A stretch of 8,196 nucleotides of DNA, from contig CAZWJH010000099.1 of the NCBI GenBank assembly GCA_964634755.1, forward strand, positions 1 through 8,196, given 5' to 3'. The position numbers and the translations under genes are program-made. The notes below the pieces were generated by a model. The model saw only the letters and a list, made by a program, of their open reading frames with translations, ran no database searches and was not told where the DNA came from. Source of the stretch: JALXDT01 sp964634755. GTDB lineage: Bacteria > Acidobacteriota > Aminicenantia > JAMOAD01. Shown here in pieces: positions 1 to 6,697 of the stretch (positions are counted from its first letter, which is position 1; every line of letters begins with the position of its first letter).

Positions 1-542
1 AACAGCAATTATTAAACATATTAATCAGGATAATAGACGGACAACTCAGAGGAACAATGACCGAACCGAATTTGGTTTTAATTACTGACAAAGAGGTGGT
101 TTTTGTTGAGTGTAAATTAAATCAAAATGTTAATACTTCTCCTTGGAAAGCTCAAAGGGAAGGAGCGGAGAAGAGATGGAGAACTTATGTAGGAAAAGCT
201 GATGAAATAAAAAACTATGTGGATAACAATATATTTCCTGAGTTGGAAGAGATTAATAATTGGCGAGATGTATATCAATTAATTCGTCAGTATGTTTACG
301 CAAGTTCAATGAGTAAGTACCTCGGAAAAAAAGCTATTGTAATTCCATTGATAAACGGAAAACATAAGGAGATACTTTCAAAATATTACTCTATTTTAAA
401 GGATAGTGAAATAAACAAAGACGGAATATTTCGCGATTTTGTTACATGGCAGGACATCCTCGAGTCGCTTTCAGGTTCGAATTTGCTTAATAAAGAAAGA
501 ATTATAAAAAAAATTGACGAGGCTTTATTCAGTGTAAAATAA
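1..542 (+). CDS. PD-(D/E)XK nuclease-like protein, 5' end outside window
   Basis: The frame is open from base 3 to the TAA at 540-542, giving 179 visible residues, so the gene very likely starts upstream. The ATG at 57 has only a poorly spaced AGAGGA before it, and starting there would cut into the nuclease core. Numbering from base 3, the core reads TEPN (20-23), a hydrophobic strand, then VECKL (35-39): the two-strand E-x-K signature of PD-(D/E)XK nucleases. The usual Asp of the PD motif is Asn23 here, which could weaken metal binding unless Glu21 compensates. A later helix reads QLIRQYVYASS, followed by the strand KKAIVIPL, typical of the rest of this fold. The product is probably a cytoplasmic DNA-cleaving or DNA-binding protein. 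It lies 183 bp upstream of two DUF262 genes on the same strand and may belong with them. The fold is fairly secure; the biological role is inferred. Confidence 0.6.
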   Translation, partial: QQLLNILIRIIDGQLRGTMTEPNLVLITDKEVVFVECKLNQNVNTSPWKAQREGAEKRWRTYVGKADEIKNYVDNNIFPELEEINNWRDVYQLIRQYVYASSMSKYLGKKAIVIPLINGKHKEILSKYYSILKDSEINKDGIFRDFVTWQDILESLSGSNLLNKERIIKKIDEALFSVK

Positions 543-640
543 ATGTTGGTTTTATCTTACAGTAAAAACCTGCACAAATTTGATTCTAAAACTTTCCCTT
601 CTTGCAAAAACCCATTTTTTCTGATAATTTAAAAGATGTT

Positions 641-657
641 GAAAAGGGGGGCTTTTC
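641..657. repeat. G-loop hairpin upstream of the DUF262 operon
   Basis: GAAAAG (641-646) and CTTTTC (652-657) form a perfect 6-bp inverted repeat around five consecutive G residues. It sits in the 183-bp gap between the nuclease-like gene and the first DUF262 gene, about 37 bp before a TATAAT box. No T-run follows, so it is not a convincing intrinsic terminator. A second weak pairing, GGTTTT (548-553) with AAAACC (565-570), lies just after the first gene. Either could be incidental. Confidence 0.25.
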
Positions 658-693
658 GGCGGTGAAGTATAAAAATAGTTTTTGTTTTTTGTA

Positions 694-699
694 TATAAT
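694..699 (+). promoter_or_regulatory. Candidate -10 box for the DUF262 operon
   Basis: A perfect TATAAT lies 26 bp before the GTG start of the first DUF262 gene. This would put transcription start near 706 and leave room for the GGAGGTG ribosome binding site at 715-721. No good -35 hexamer is visible at 16-18 bp and there is no TG extension, so the call rests on the -10 and its position alone in AT-rich DNA. Confidence 0.35.
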
Positions 700-725
700 T
701 TGTGAAAGGGTTTTGGAGGTGAAAA

Positions 726-2540
726 GTGAGTAATAATTTAGAATTAAGGACAATCTATGATTTACTTGGCGAGAAATTTTTGGTTCCATCGTATCAAAGA
801 GGATATAGATGGGGGAAAACACAAGTGGAGCAACTATTAGAAGATATATGGGAATTTGCTAAGAAACCAAACAAAAATGAAAGTGAATTTTATTGCTTGC
901 AGCCAATTATTGTTAGGAAAAGGAATGGGGATAAGTGGGAACTAATAGATGGTCAGCAGAGGTTGACAACTATTTTTCTAATCTTGAAATTTATTGAAGA
1001 GAAACATTTGAGAAGGCCATTGAAAGAAGCATATAAAAAAGAAATTTTTGAAATAGATTACGAAGTAAGAGGAAGTTTTATAAGTTTTATTAATAATACT
1101 CATAATAAAAAAGATGAAAATATTGATTTTTACTACATAGACAATGCCATGAATTCAATAAAAGGATGGTTTGAGGATAAACAATTTGATTTTAATAGTT
1201 ATAACAAATTTCTGTCTTATTTTTTGGCTAAAAAGGACGGAGACAATCCTGTAAAAGTTATCTGGTATGAAGTTGATGAGAGTGCTGATGGTGTAGAGAT
1301 CTTTACACGATTAAATATTGGTAAAATTCCTCTAACTAATGCCGAACTTATAAGGGCTTTATTCCTTCATAAAATAAATCCAGATAGCCAAAGACCTACT
1401 CCAAAACAACTTCAAATAGCTTCAGAATGGGATGAAATAGAAAATACCCTACAAAAAGATGAATTTTGGTATTTTATTTTTAATACAGAAAAAAAATCGT
1501 TATCTTATAGAAAATATGACACAAGAATTGAATACATATTTGATTTAATGAAGGAAGGACCAAAAGACGCAGAAGATTATTATACATTTTATGAATTTTA
1601 CAAAGACCTTCAAAATAAAAGTATTGAGACTTTATGGAAAGAGATTAAAAAATATTTTTATACATTTAAAGAGTGGTATGAAAACAATGAATTTTATCAT
1701 CTTATTGGATATCTAATAGCAACTGGCAGTGACATTGCAACAATAAAAAAAGAGTATGACAAGAAAACAAAAACAGAATTCAAGGAATTTTTGAAAAAAG
1801 GGATAAAAAAAACAATAAATAATAACACTATCACAGAGGAGGTTATAGAAGAAATAAAAAATATGCAATATGGAGACAGGAATGTTACAAAAGTCCTTCT
1901 CCTGTTTAACATTTTAATTTTGTTAAACAATAAAGGGGCTAGTATGAGATTCCCATTTGATAGATATAAAAGAGAAAAATGGGATATTGAACATGTTTTT
2001 TCACAAACTGAAATTGAACTCAAAGGTAAAGCCTTAAAGGAATATATAAAGCTTATACTTGAGTTTTGGACTGGTGATAAAATCAAAAAAGATAAATTAG
2101 AAGATGATAAGAAAAAAGAGTTAAGGAAAAAGTTAGACCCAACTAATAATGAAATACAGCAACTTTTTGATAATTTAATTGCTATATTTAACGGAGAAGA
2201 AAAAAAACTTAAAGATAGTATAATAAAGAAACTAATATCTGTTTTCAAAGAAACGGAAATCAAGAATCGAAATCTTATTTATAATCTTGTTTTACTTGAC
2301 TCTGCGACTAATAGGGCATATAAAAACGCTTTTTTCCCGATAAAAAGGAAGATAATTTTGGATAAAATAAAAAATGGCAGCTTTGTTCCTATTGGTACTC
2401 AAAATGTTTTCCTTAAAGCATATAGCAAAAGATTTGATAATATAATGGATTGGACCGAAGATGATGCTAAAGATTATCTAAATGCAGTAGTAGAAGCCTT
2501 TAGAAAATTTTTTGACAGTAAAATAGGAGGCTTATTATGA
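726..2540 (+). CDS. DUF262-DUF1524 protein, GmrSD-like nuclease
   Basis: The 604-residue protein has two recognisable parts. The N-terminal DUF262 (ParB/GmrS-like nucleotide-binding) domain shows PSYQRGYRW at 21-29, the family's DGQQR motif at 75-79 followed by LTT, and the EIFTRLNIGKIPLT element with ELIR at 191-210. The C-terminal DUF1524 HNH-type (His-Me finger) nuclease shows IEH at 421-423 (His423 the likely catalytic base), then NLVLL at 520-524, Asn529, and YKNAFFPIKRK at 532-542. About 96 residues separate IEH from NLVLL, including a very Lys/Glu-rich insertion. Known relatives (GmrSD, SspE) couple NTP hydrolysis by DUF262 to DNA cleavage by DUF1524 and act against modified or phage DNA. 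The GTG start is supported by GGAGGTG at 715-721. The stop overlaps the next gene by 4 bp, implying coupled translation. Domain calls are strong; the anti-phage role and any modified-base target are inferred. Confidence 0.88.
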   Translation: MSNNLELRTIYDLLGEKFLVPSYQRGYRWGKTQVEQLLEDIWEFAKKPNKNESEFYCLQPIIVRKRNGDKWELIDGQQRLTTIFLILKFIEEKHLRRPLKEAYKKEIFEIDYEVRGSFISFINNTHNKKDENIDFYYIDNAMNSIKGWFEDKQFDFNSYNKFLSYFLAKKDGDNPVKVIWYEVDESADGVEIFTRLNIGKIPLTNAELIRALFLHKINPDSQRPTPKQLQIASEWDEIENTLQKDEFWYFIFNTEKKSLSYRKYDTRIEYIFDLMKEGPKDAEDYYTFYEFYKDLQNKSIETLWKEIKKYFYTFKEWYENNEFYHLIGYLIATGSDIATIKKEYDKKTKTEFKEFLKKGIKKTINNNTITEEVIEEIKNMQYGDRNVTKVLLLFNILILLNNKGASMRFPFDRYKREKWDIEHVFSQTEIELKGKALKEYIKLILEFWTGDKIKKDKLEDDKKKELRKKLDPTNNEIQQLFDNLIAIFNGEEKKLKDSIIKKLISVFKETEIKNRNLIYNLVLLDSATNRAYKNAFFPIKRKIILDKIKNGSFVPIGTQNVFLKAYSKRFDNIMDWTEDDAKDYLNAVVEAFRKFFDSKIGGLL

Positions 2541-4771
2541 ATATTAATTTTGTAAATCTCTTTAATAGCTATAATCAAATCAAAATACCAATTATCCAGA
2601 GAGATTATGCACAGGGTAGAGATTCTGCAAAAGAGATTAGAAAAAATTTTCTTAATACTATTGAAAATCATTTGTCAGAGATTAAGAAATTACATCTTGA
2701 CTTTGTTTATGGTTCTGTAATTGAAGAAAATAATGAAAAAATTTTAGTACTTCTTGATGGACAACAACGAATAACAACCCTCTTTTTGTTGTTTTGGTAT
2801 GCTGCAGTTAAAGAGAGTAGGATAAACGATTTTAGAGGGAAATTTTGCTTTAAAGATGATGATACTACCAAGTCAAAATTAAGATATGAAGTGAGGCCAA
2901 GTTCAGAAGATTTCTTAGATTACCTTGTTTCGGAAACAATTAAGTTAGATGATAATATAGACCCATCAAAAGTTATTAAAGATAAAAATTGGTTTTATTT
3001 AGGATGGATACATGACCCTACAGTTTCAGGAATTTTAAATATGCTTGATGAAATTCATAGCACATTTAAAAAAAGAGAGCATCTATTCGATGAGTTGTTA
3101 AGAAATCAGGAAATTAGTTTTGATTTTCTAGAACTTAATAGTTTTGGATTGACCGATGATTTGTATATCAAAATGAATTCCAGAGGTAAACTTTTAACTC
3201 TTTATGAAAATTTTAAAGCAAAACTTGAAAAAATAATAAAAGATAAAAAAGAACAAGAGTTTTTTGAAATTGCAGAAAAATTTGATGGAGAATATTTGGA
3301 CTTCTTTTGGAACATTGCTAAAGAAGAAGCCAATAAAAGTTCATCAAAGAAACTATATTTACTAACCGATTCTTATATGTATAATTTTTTTTATAATATG
3401 ACCTTAAATTTGTATGCCCTAACTGATAATAATGTTTTGTTGGAATATACTAAATATACTAAATTAGGTGATTTTATAAAAGATAATTCTTTAATTTCTT
3501 TTTATGAGAAGGTTTATAAGAGTGGAAATAACTTAGGGAATTTAATAAAATTTGTAGATAAAATAATAACTTCACAGAACAATTCACAAAAGGACATAAT
3601 CAGGATTGCTATAAAAGATGAATTAACTTTATGGGATAGAGTTAGGTTTTATGCCTATTATTTAGGTGTCCTATTTCATAACGAGGATGAACATTGGAAC
3701 AGAGTACTAAGAAATCTTATCAACAACACAAGGATTGATGCACTAAGCGAGTATTTAAGTGCTTTAAAAGAAATTAAAGCCCTAAGTGAAAACCTGAGGA
3801 AGCACAACATAAAAATTTTGGAGTTTATAAGGAATACTAGTAAAAACGGTAAAGGAAAATTTATTGGGTTTTTCTCAGAAAATCAGCGAAAAGAAGAAAA
3901 ATTAAAAGCAGAATTAATTCTAACAGATACTAATTGGAGAGAAGAAATTATCAAAGCTGAAAAAAATTGGTATTTAGATGGGAAAATTGGATTTCTTATT
4001 GAATTCAGCTATACAAAGGGCACCTACAATTTAGATAGTTTTAAAAAATATAGAGATAAGTTTATAAAAGTTTGGGATTTTGCCAAGGAGAATAATAATA
4101 ATCAGATTTTATTATATCAAGCCCTCCTTACAAAAGGAGATTATTTGCCTAAAATAGGGCAAAATAAAACTTTTTGCTCCTTTGAAACAGGATTAAGAGC
4201 AAAGTCAGAAAGTTGGCATAATGTTTTCGAAAATGAGAGCAAACAGTATCTAAAGGATTTGCTTGATGATATTAATATTGATTCGGACGAGAACATAGAA
4301 ACTCAATTAAAGCAAATTATAAAAAATCCTCATATTTTGGATTGGAGAAAATACTTTATAGAGAATCCAGATTATATTGAATATTGCAACAAATTATTTC
4401 TGAGATTTGAAGGAGATAAAGTTTACTTGCTAAGACATAGACAGATGAATGGCCAACATGTGGAACTTCATAGTTGGGATCTATTTAATAAATGTTTTTG
4501 GTTGAAACCTGAGAATGAACGAAAGAAAAAGTGGAAATTAGAAGGTAAAAAACCATTTGAACCTTTTAAGTATGTTGAGTATGTACCATCTGTATCTTAC
4601 GATGAACCTTTTATTTGCTTAAAAGAAGATGAAAATAGTGAATGTGTAGTCAAAATAGAGTATAGTGATAATAAATTTGTAATTAGAAAGGGCGAAACCA
4701 AGAGAGAAGTTGAATGTCTGGATGATTTGGATAAATATTGTGAAAACATTAAAAACATTGTTAATAATTGA
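2537..4771 (+). CDS. DUF262 family protein, partner of the upstream DUF262-DUF1524 nuclease
   Basis: This 744-residue protein begins with a DUF262 domain: IPIIQRDYAQGR at 17-28, DGQQR at 74-78 followed by ITTLFLLFW, and MNSRGKLLTLYENFK at 213-227, the counterpart of the N-x-G-x-x-L-T element in its neighbour. The remaining ~500 residues are mostly helical, with a distinct C-terminal segment around LLRHRQMNGQH (631-641) and then a Trp- and Lys-rich stretch. I see no IEH...N...K signature, so it appears to lack the DUF1524 nuclease and may be a sensor, NTPase or specificity subunit. AGGAGG at 2525-2530 precedes the ATG by 6 bp, and the ATGA overlap with the upstream stop indicates one operon and co-production. 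No cysteine cluster or membrane segment is evident. DUF262 membership is secure; a complex with the upstream protein is inferred from coupling. Confidence 0.82.
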   Translation: MNINFVNLFNSYNQIKIPIIQRDYAQGRDSAKEIRKNFLNTIENHLSEIKKLHLDFVYGSVIEENNEKILVLLDGQQRITTLFLLFWYAAVKESRINDFRGKFCFKDDDTTKSKLRYEVRPSSEDFLDYLVSETIKLDDNIDPSKVIKDKNWFYLGWIHDPTVSGILNMLDEIHSTFKKREHLFDELLRNQEISFDFLELNSFGLTDDLYIKMNSRGKLLTLYENFKAKLEKIIKDKKEQEFFEIAEKFDGEYLDFFWNIAKEEANKSSSKKLYLLTDSYMYNFFYNMTLNLYALTDNNVLLEYTKYTKLGDFIKDNSLISFYEKVYKSGNNLGNLIKFVDKIITSQNNSQKDIIRIAIKDELTLWDRVRFYAYYLGVLFHNEDEHWNRVLRNLINNTRIDALSEYLSALKEIKALSENLRKHNIKILEFIRNTSKNGKGKFIGFFSENQRKEEKLKAELILTDTNWREEIIKAEKNWYLDGKIGFLIEFSYTKGTYNLDSFKKYRDKFIKVWDFAKENNNNQILLYQALLTKGDYLPKIGQNKTFCSFETGLRAKSESWHNVFENESKQYLKDLLDDINIDSDENIETQLKQIIKNPHILDWRKYFIENPDYIEYCNKLFLRFEGDKVYLLRHRQMNGQHVELHSWDLFNKCFWLKPENERKKKWKLEGKKPFEPFKYVEYVPSVSYDEPFICLKEDENSECVVKIEYSDNKFVIRKGETKREVECLDDLDKYCENIKNIVNN

Positions 4772-4797
4772 AAATTAAGGAAAGATAAATTAGAAGT

Positions 4798-4844
4798 AAA
4801 TGCTATCTTCCCACTTCGGAGGTGGGAATTTGGTATTTTTTTTT
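4798..4844 (+). terminator. Intrinsic terminator after the DUF262 operon
   Basis: TTCCCAC (4808-4814) pairs with GTGGGAA (4822-4828) around TTCGGAG. After a 2-nt internal mismatch the stem continues, with two G-T wobbles, between 4798-4805 and 4831-4838. The outer arm merges into a run of nine T at 4836-4844. It lies 27 bp past the stop of the second DUF262 gene. On the opposite strand the hairpin is not followed by a T-run, so it should mainly stop plus-strand transcription before the convergent ATPase gene. Confidence 0.8.
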
Positions 4845-4956
4845 GATTTTGTGGTTGTTTTGCGGGAAATTGAGCTTTTTTATGACAAGACAAAGACAAT
4901 GTTTTGCTCATAGCTCAGTGCTCAAGGCTATTTTAGTACAAAGCAAGATAAAGGTT

Positions 4957-6300
4957 TTATGGAATTTGATTGATTATGTTTTTTATTTTCCCCGCAAAGT
5001 ATAAAGGTAAATTTATTGTTCCGTCTTTATGAAAAGCAGGTTTTTTTGAGGAAAGTTTTATTGCAATTTTTGGTTTGTACTTTTTCTTATAAATTGTAAA
5101 ACTTTTTGCTCTGAGATTATCTTCGGATTTAACCTCCAAAGGAATTATTTCACCTTTGTATTGGAATAAAAATTCAATTTCTGATTCCCTTCCGTGCCAT
5201 GCGTAAGGGTTTTCAAATCCGGAAGATACAAGTTCTTGTATTACAAAATTTTCAGCAAAATAACCCTTATAATTCCCAAAATCCATTCTGATTATTACGC
5301 TGGGCTCAAGTCCTGAAAGAAATCCAAGAAGACCTATATCAAATAGATATAATTTAAACATATTTTCCCTTATTTGAGCTTCCAAAGGATATTGAGCATT
5401 TTTTACGATATGCTCTTTTAAAACAAGACCGGAATTTATTAACCAATCAATTATTGAAGAAAGTGAGGAATAAGTTTTTTTACCCGGAATAACTCCCTTG
5501 AATTTGTATCTTCTAAGAGACCCATTTATCTCTTTTGAAAGTTGAGAGGGAATATTTTTTAAAATTCTTATTACATTCATTGAGTTAATTCTTCCCGAAT
5601 ATTTTGCTATATCTGACTCATATCCAAGCAATATGTTTCTTTGGAGCTCTCTGATTGTTTCAAATGTTTCATAATCATAATTTTTATTTTTTGAGAAAAA
5701 TAAAACGATTTCCGGAAGTCCTCCGATGATAAAATAGTTTTTGAGTGCATTCCATAATTTTTTATGAACAAAATCGGATACCTTATCTTCTATTTTAAAT
5801 GTATCATATATCTCAGCAATCTCCTTAGATTCTGTTTCAGATACGAATTCGTAAAAATTCATTGGATACATATCTAAAAATTCAACTTTACCCACAGGAA
5901 AAGAGGAAATTTTCTCCTTTATTTTTATCCCAAGCAGTGAACCTGCTGAAATTATGTATGAGTTTGGGAATTTTTCAAAAAAGTATTTTAGTGAGGTTAA
6001 AGCTTTTGGGGAAAATTGAATTTCATCAAATATGATTAAATCTTTTTCAATCTCAATTTTTTCTTCTTTTAAAAGAGAAAGCTCTTTTATTATTCTTTCA
6101 GGGTTAAAATCCGGTTCAAAAATATCATTTAATTCCTGAGATTCTTCAAAATTGAAATAGTGAAAGTTTTTAAAATGTTTTTTACCGAATTCAATAAGAG
6201 AATAAGTTTTTCCAACCTGTCTTGCGCCTTTGAGGATAAGAGGTTTTCTGTTGGTTTTTCTCTTCCACTTTAAAAGTTTTTCTTCAATAATCCTTTTCAT
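4957..6300 (-). CDS. AAA_14/DUF4143 ATPase
   Basis: The 447-residue protein is an archetypal AAA_14-DUF4143 ATPase. Walker A is GARQVGKT at 25-32 and Walker B is LIIFDEIQ at 88-95. A sensor-like SAGS lies at 118-121, followed by SFPVGKVEFLDMYPMNFYEF at 133-152, a family hallmark. The C-terminal DUF4143 part holds a PD-(D/E)XK-like core: ESEIEF at 372-377 and LEVKS at 388-392, with Glu where an Asp is often found. Proteins of this family are common and multi-copy in bacteria and archaea, but their physiological role is poorly defined. Transfer, DNA repair and regulation have all been suggested. The gene stands alone, converges on the DUF262 operon and has no Shine-Dalgarno before its ATG; a promoter close to the ATG suggests a leaderless mRNA. 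Three operator-like palindromes lie upstream. The family call is secure, the function unknown. Confidence 0.88.
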   Translation of the reverse strand: MKRIIEEKLLKWKRKTNRKPLILKGARQVGKTYSLIEFGKKHFKNFHYFNFEESQELNDIFEPDFNPERIIKELSLLKEEKIEIEKDLIIFDEIQFSPKALTSLKYFFEKFPNSYIISAGSLLGIKIKEKISSFPVGKVEFLDMYPMNFYEFVSETESKEIAEIYDTFKIEDKVSDFVHKKLWNALKNYFIIGGLPEIVLFFSKNKNYDYETFETIRELQRNILLGYESDIAKYSGRINSMNVIRILKNIPSQLSKEINGSLRRYKFKGVIPGKKTYSSLSSIIDWLINSGLVLKEHIVKNAQYPLEAQIRENMFKLYLFDIGLLGFLSGLEPSVIIRMDFGNYKGYFAENFVIQELVSSGFENPYAWHGRESEIEFLFQYKGEIIPLEVKSEDNLRAKSFTIYKKKYKPKIAIKLSSKKPAFHKDGTINLPLYFAGKIKNIINQIP

Positions 6301-6307
6301 ATTGAAA

Positions 6308-6336
6308 TTTATATCACAAATATTAACTTTTTACAA
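6308..6336 (-). promoter_or_regulatory. Extended -10 promoter of the ATPase gene, leaderless
   Basis: Read on the minus strand: -35 TTGTAA (6336-6331), a 17-bp spacer, then TGA-TATAAA (TG at 6316-6315, hexamer 6313-6308). The -10 matches five of six consensus bases and has the TGn extension. Transcription would begin about 7 bp downstream, at or next to the ATG at 6300-6298, which fits the lack of any Shine-Dalgarno. The -35 lies inside the nearest palindromic site, so a protein bound there would block RNA polymerase. Confidence 0.6.
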
Positions 6337-6409
6337 GTAAAAAATACCAAAATATAGAATTTTTTACAAGTAAAAAGTGCACAAAACGATAACTTTTTAC
6401 AGGTAAAGT
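6328..6409. promoter_or_regulatory. Triple palindromic operator array, 33-bp period
   Basis: Three copies of a 16-bp near-palindrome, TTTTTAC-nn-GTAAAAA, start at 6328, 6361 and 6394, giving two identical 33-bp intervals. Sites 1 and 2 are perfectly symmetric apart from the AA centre; site 3 keeps the left arm but its right arm degrades to GTAAAGT. The intervening sequences differ from each other. The array begins 28 bp upstream of the ATPase start and overlaps its -35. About three helical turns per interval would place dimers on roughly the same DNA face. The likely role is cooperative repression, possibly also of the divergent 19-codon ORF. No regulator gene is obvious in the window. Confidence 0.7.
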
Positions 6410-6420
6410 AAAAAAGGGAA

Positions 6421-6448
6421 TTGATTAAATTAAAGATTTTTATAAATT
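6421..6448 (+). promoter_or_regulatory. Weak promoter before the 19-codon ORF
   Basis: TTGATT (6421-6426), a 16-bp spacer and TAAATT (6443-6448) form a possible promoter 31 bp before the short ORF. An overlapping TATAAA lies at 6441-6446 but would be only 14 bp from the -35. It sits 12 bp beyond the third palindromic site, so it could share control with the ATPase. AT-richness makes this a weak call. Confidence 0.3.
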
Positions 6449-6478
6449 CTGGTGTGAAGGTCTTTACAGGAGGTAAAC

Positions 6479-6538
6479 ATGTTTCCCGAATATCTTAAAA
6501 CAGCCATTAAGCCTAAAGCCCCCAAGCCTCGAAGCTAA
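6479..6538 (+). CDS. 19-codon ORF with strong ribosome binding site
   Basis: An ATG at 6479 opens a 19-residue frame ending in TAA at 6536-6538. It is preceded by a textbook AGGAGGT at 6468-6474, as good as those of the full-length genes here. The peptide starts MFPEYLKT and ends in a Lys/Pro-rich tail (KPKAPKPRS). I do not recognise it. It could be a true small protein, a leader peptide, or the surviving start of a longer gene. A repeat patch resembling an insertion-sequence end begins 3 bp after its stop, which favours truncation. The divergent operators lie upstream. The ribosome binding site is clear; that the peptide is functional is uncertain. Confidence 0.4.
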   Translation: MFPEYLKTAIKPKAPKPRS

Positions 6539-6540
6539 AG

Positions 6541-6574
6541 TGTCTTGTCTGTCTTGTCCTAAAATAGGTTGACA
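6541..6574. repeat. Tandem 9-mer and inverted repeat, possible insertion-sequence end
   Basis: TGTCTTGTC occurs twice in direct tandem (6541-6549 and 6550-6558). The second copy runs into TGTCCTA-AAA-TAGG-TT-GACA (6556-6574), an imperfect inverted repeat. Its end, TTGACA at 6569-6574, is a perfect -35 hexamer with TAGTAT 18 bp downstream (6593-6598), the arrangement often seen at insertion-sequence ends that drive neighbouring genes. A single inverted copy of the 9-mer, GACAAGACA, lies at 4884-4892 on the far side of the ATPase gene. No transposase frame is present, so this would be a remnant or a non-autonomous end. Confidence 0.4.
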
Positions 6575-6638
6575 GTTTTTCAGAGTAAATTTTAGTATTT
6601 TAACCTCGCTTATTCGAATTTGTGAAGAAAAAAGAATT

Positions 6639-6666
6639 TTGGAGTTGCGATAAAATATGTTAAAAT
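6639..6666 (+). promoter_or_regulatory. Extended -10 promoter of the small helical-protein gene
   Basis: TTGGAG (6639-6644), a 16-bp spacer and TAAAAT (6661-6666), with TG at 6658-6659 giving a TGn extended -10. The hexamer matches five of six consensus bases. Transcription would start near 6673 and leave a short leader carrying AGGAGGT at 6687-6693. Confidence 0.45.
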
Positions 6667-6697
6667 AAATAAAAAAACCTTACCGTAGGAGGTAATT

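Larger units (their letters stand above)
6301..6697. other. 397-bp divergent regulatory and scar region
   Basis: This gap between the divergent ATPase and small helical-protein genes holds, in order: the ATPase promoter (6308-6336), three 33-bp-spaced palindromic sites (6328-6409), and a possible plus-strand promoter (6421-6448). Then come a 19-codon ORF with a strong ribosome binding site (6479-6538), an insertion-sequence-like repeat patch (6541-6574), and the promoter and ribosome binding site of the next gene. I see no longer coding frame in it. Confidence 0.6.

Noticed and set aside
586..822. 78-residue minus-strand open frame
   Set aside because: It overlaps the promoter and first codons of the DUF262-DUF1524 gene, has no ribosome binding site, and shows no recognisable motif.
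1697..2263. 188-residue minus-strand open frame rich in Ser, Phe, Leu and Ile
   Set aside because: It is the antisense shadow of the Lys/Asn/Glu-rich DUF262-DUF1524 gene. The apparent membrane-like composition comes from AT-rich antisense reading.
4905..4965. tRNA-like stretch containing TAGCTCAGT
   Set aside because: It resembles a D-arm only. No acceptor stem, anticodon arm or T-loop can be folded around it.
4597..5004. Open frames on both strands across the convergent gap (minus 4597-4911, plus 4822-5004)
   Set aside because: They run through the terminator hairpin and into the ends of the real genes, and lack ribosome binding sites and family motifs.
6325..6423. The 33-bp periodic repeats as a short CRISPR array
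   Set aside because: The repeats are 16 bp palindromes with ~17-bp gaps, overlap a promoter, and have no cas genes nearby. Operators fit better.
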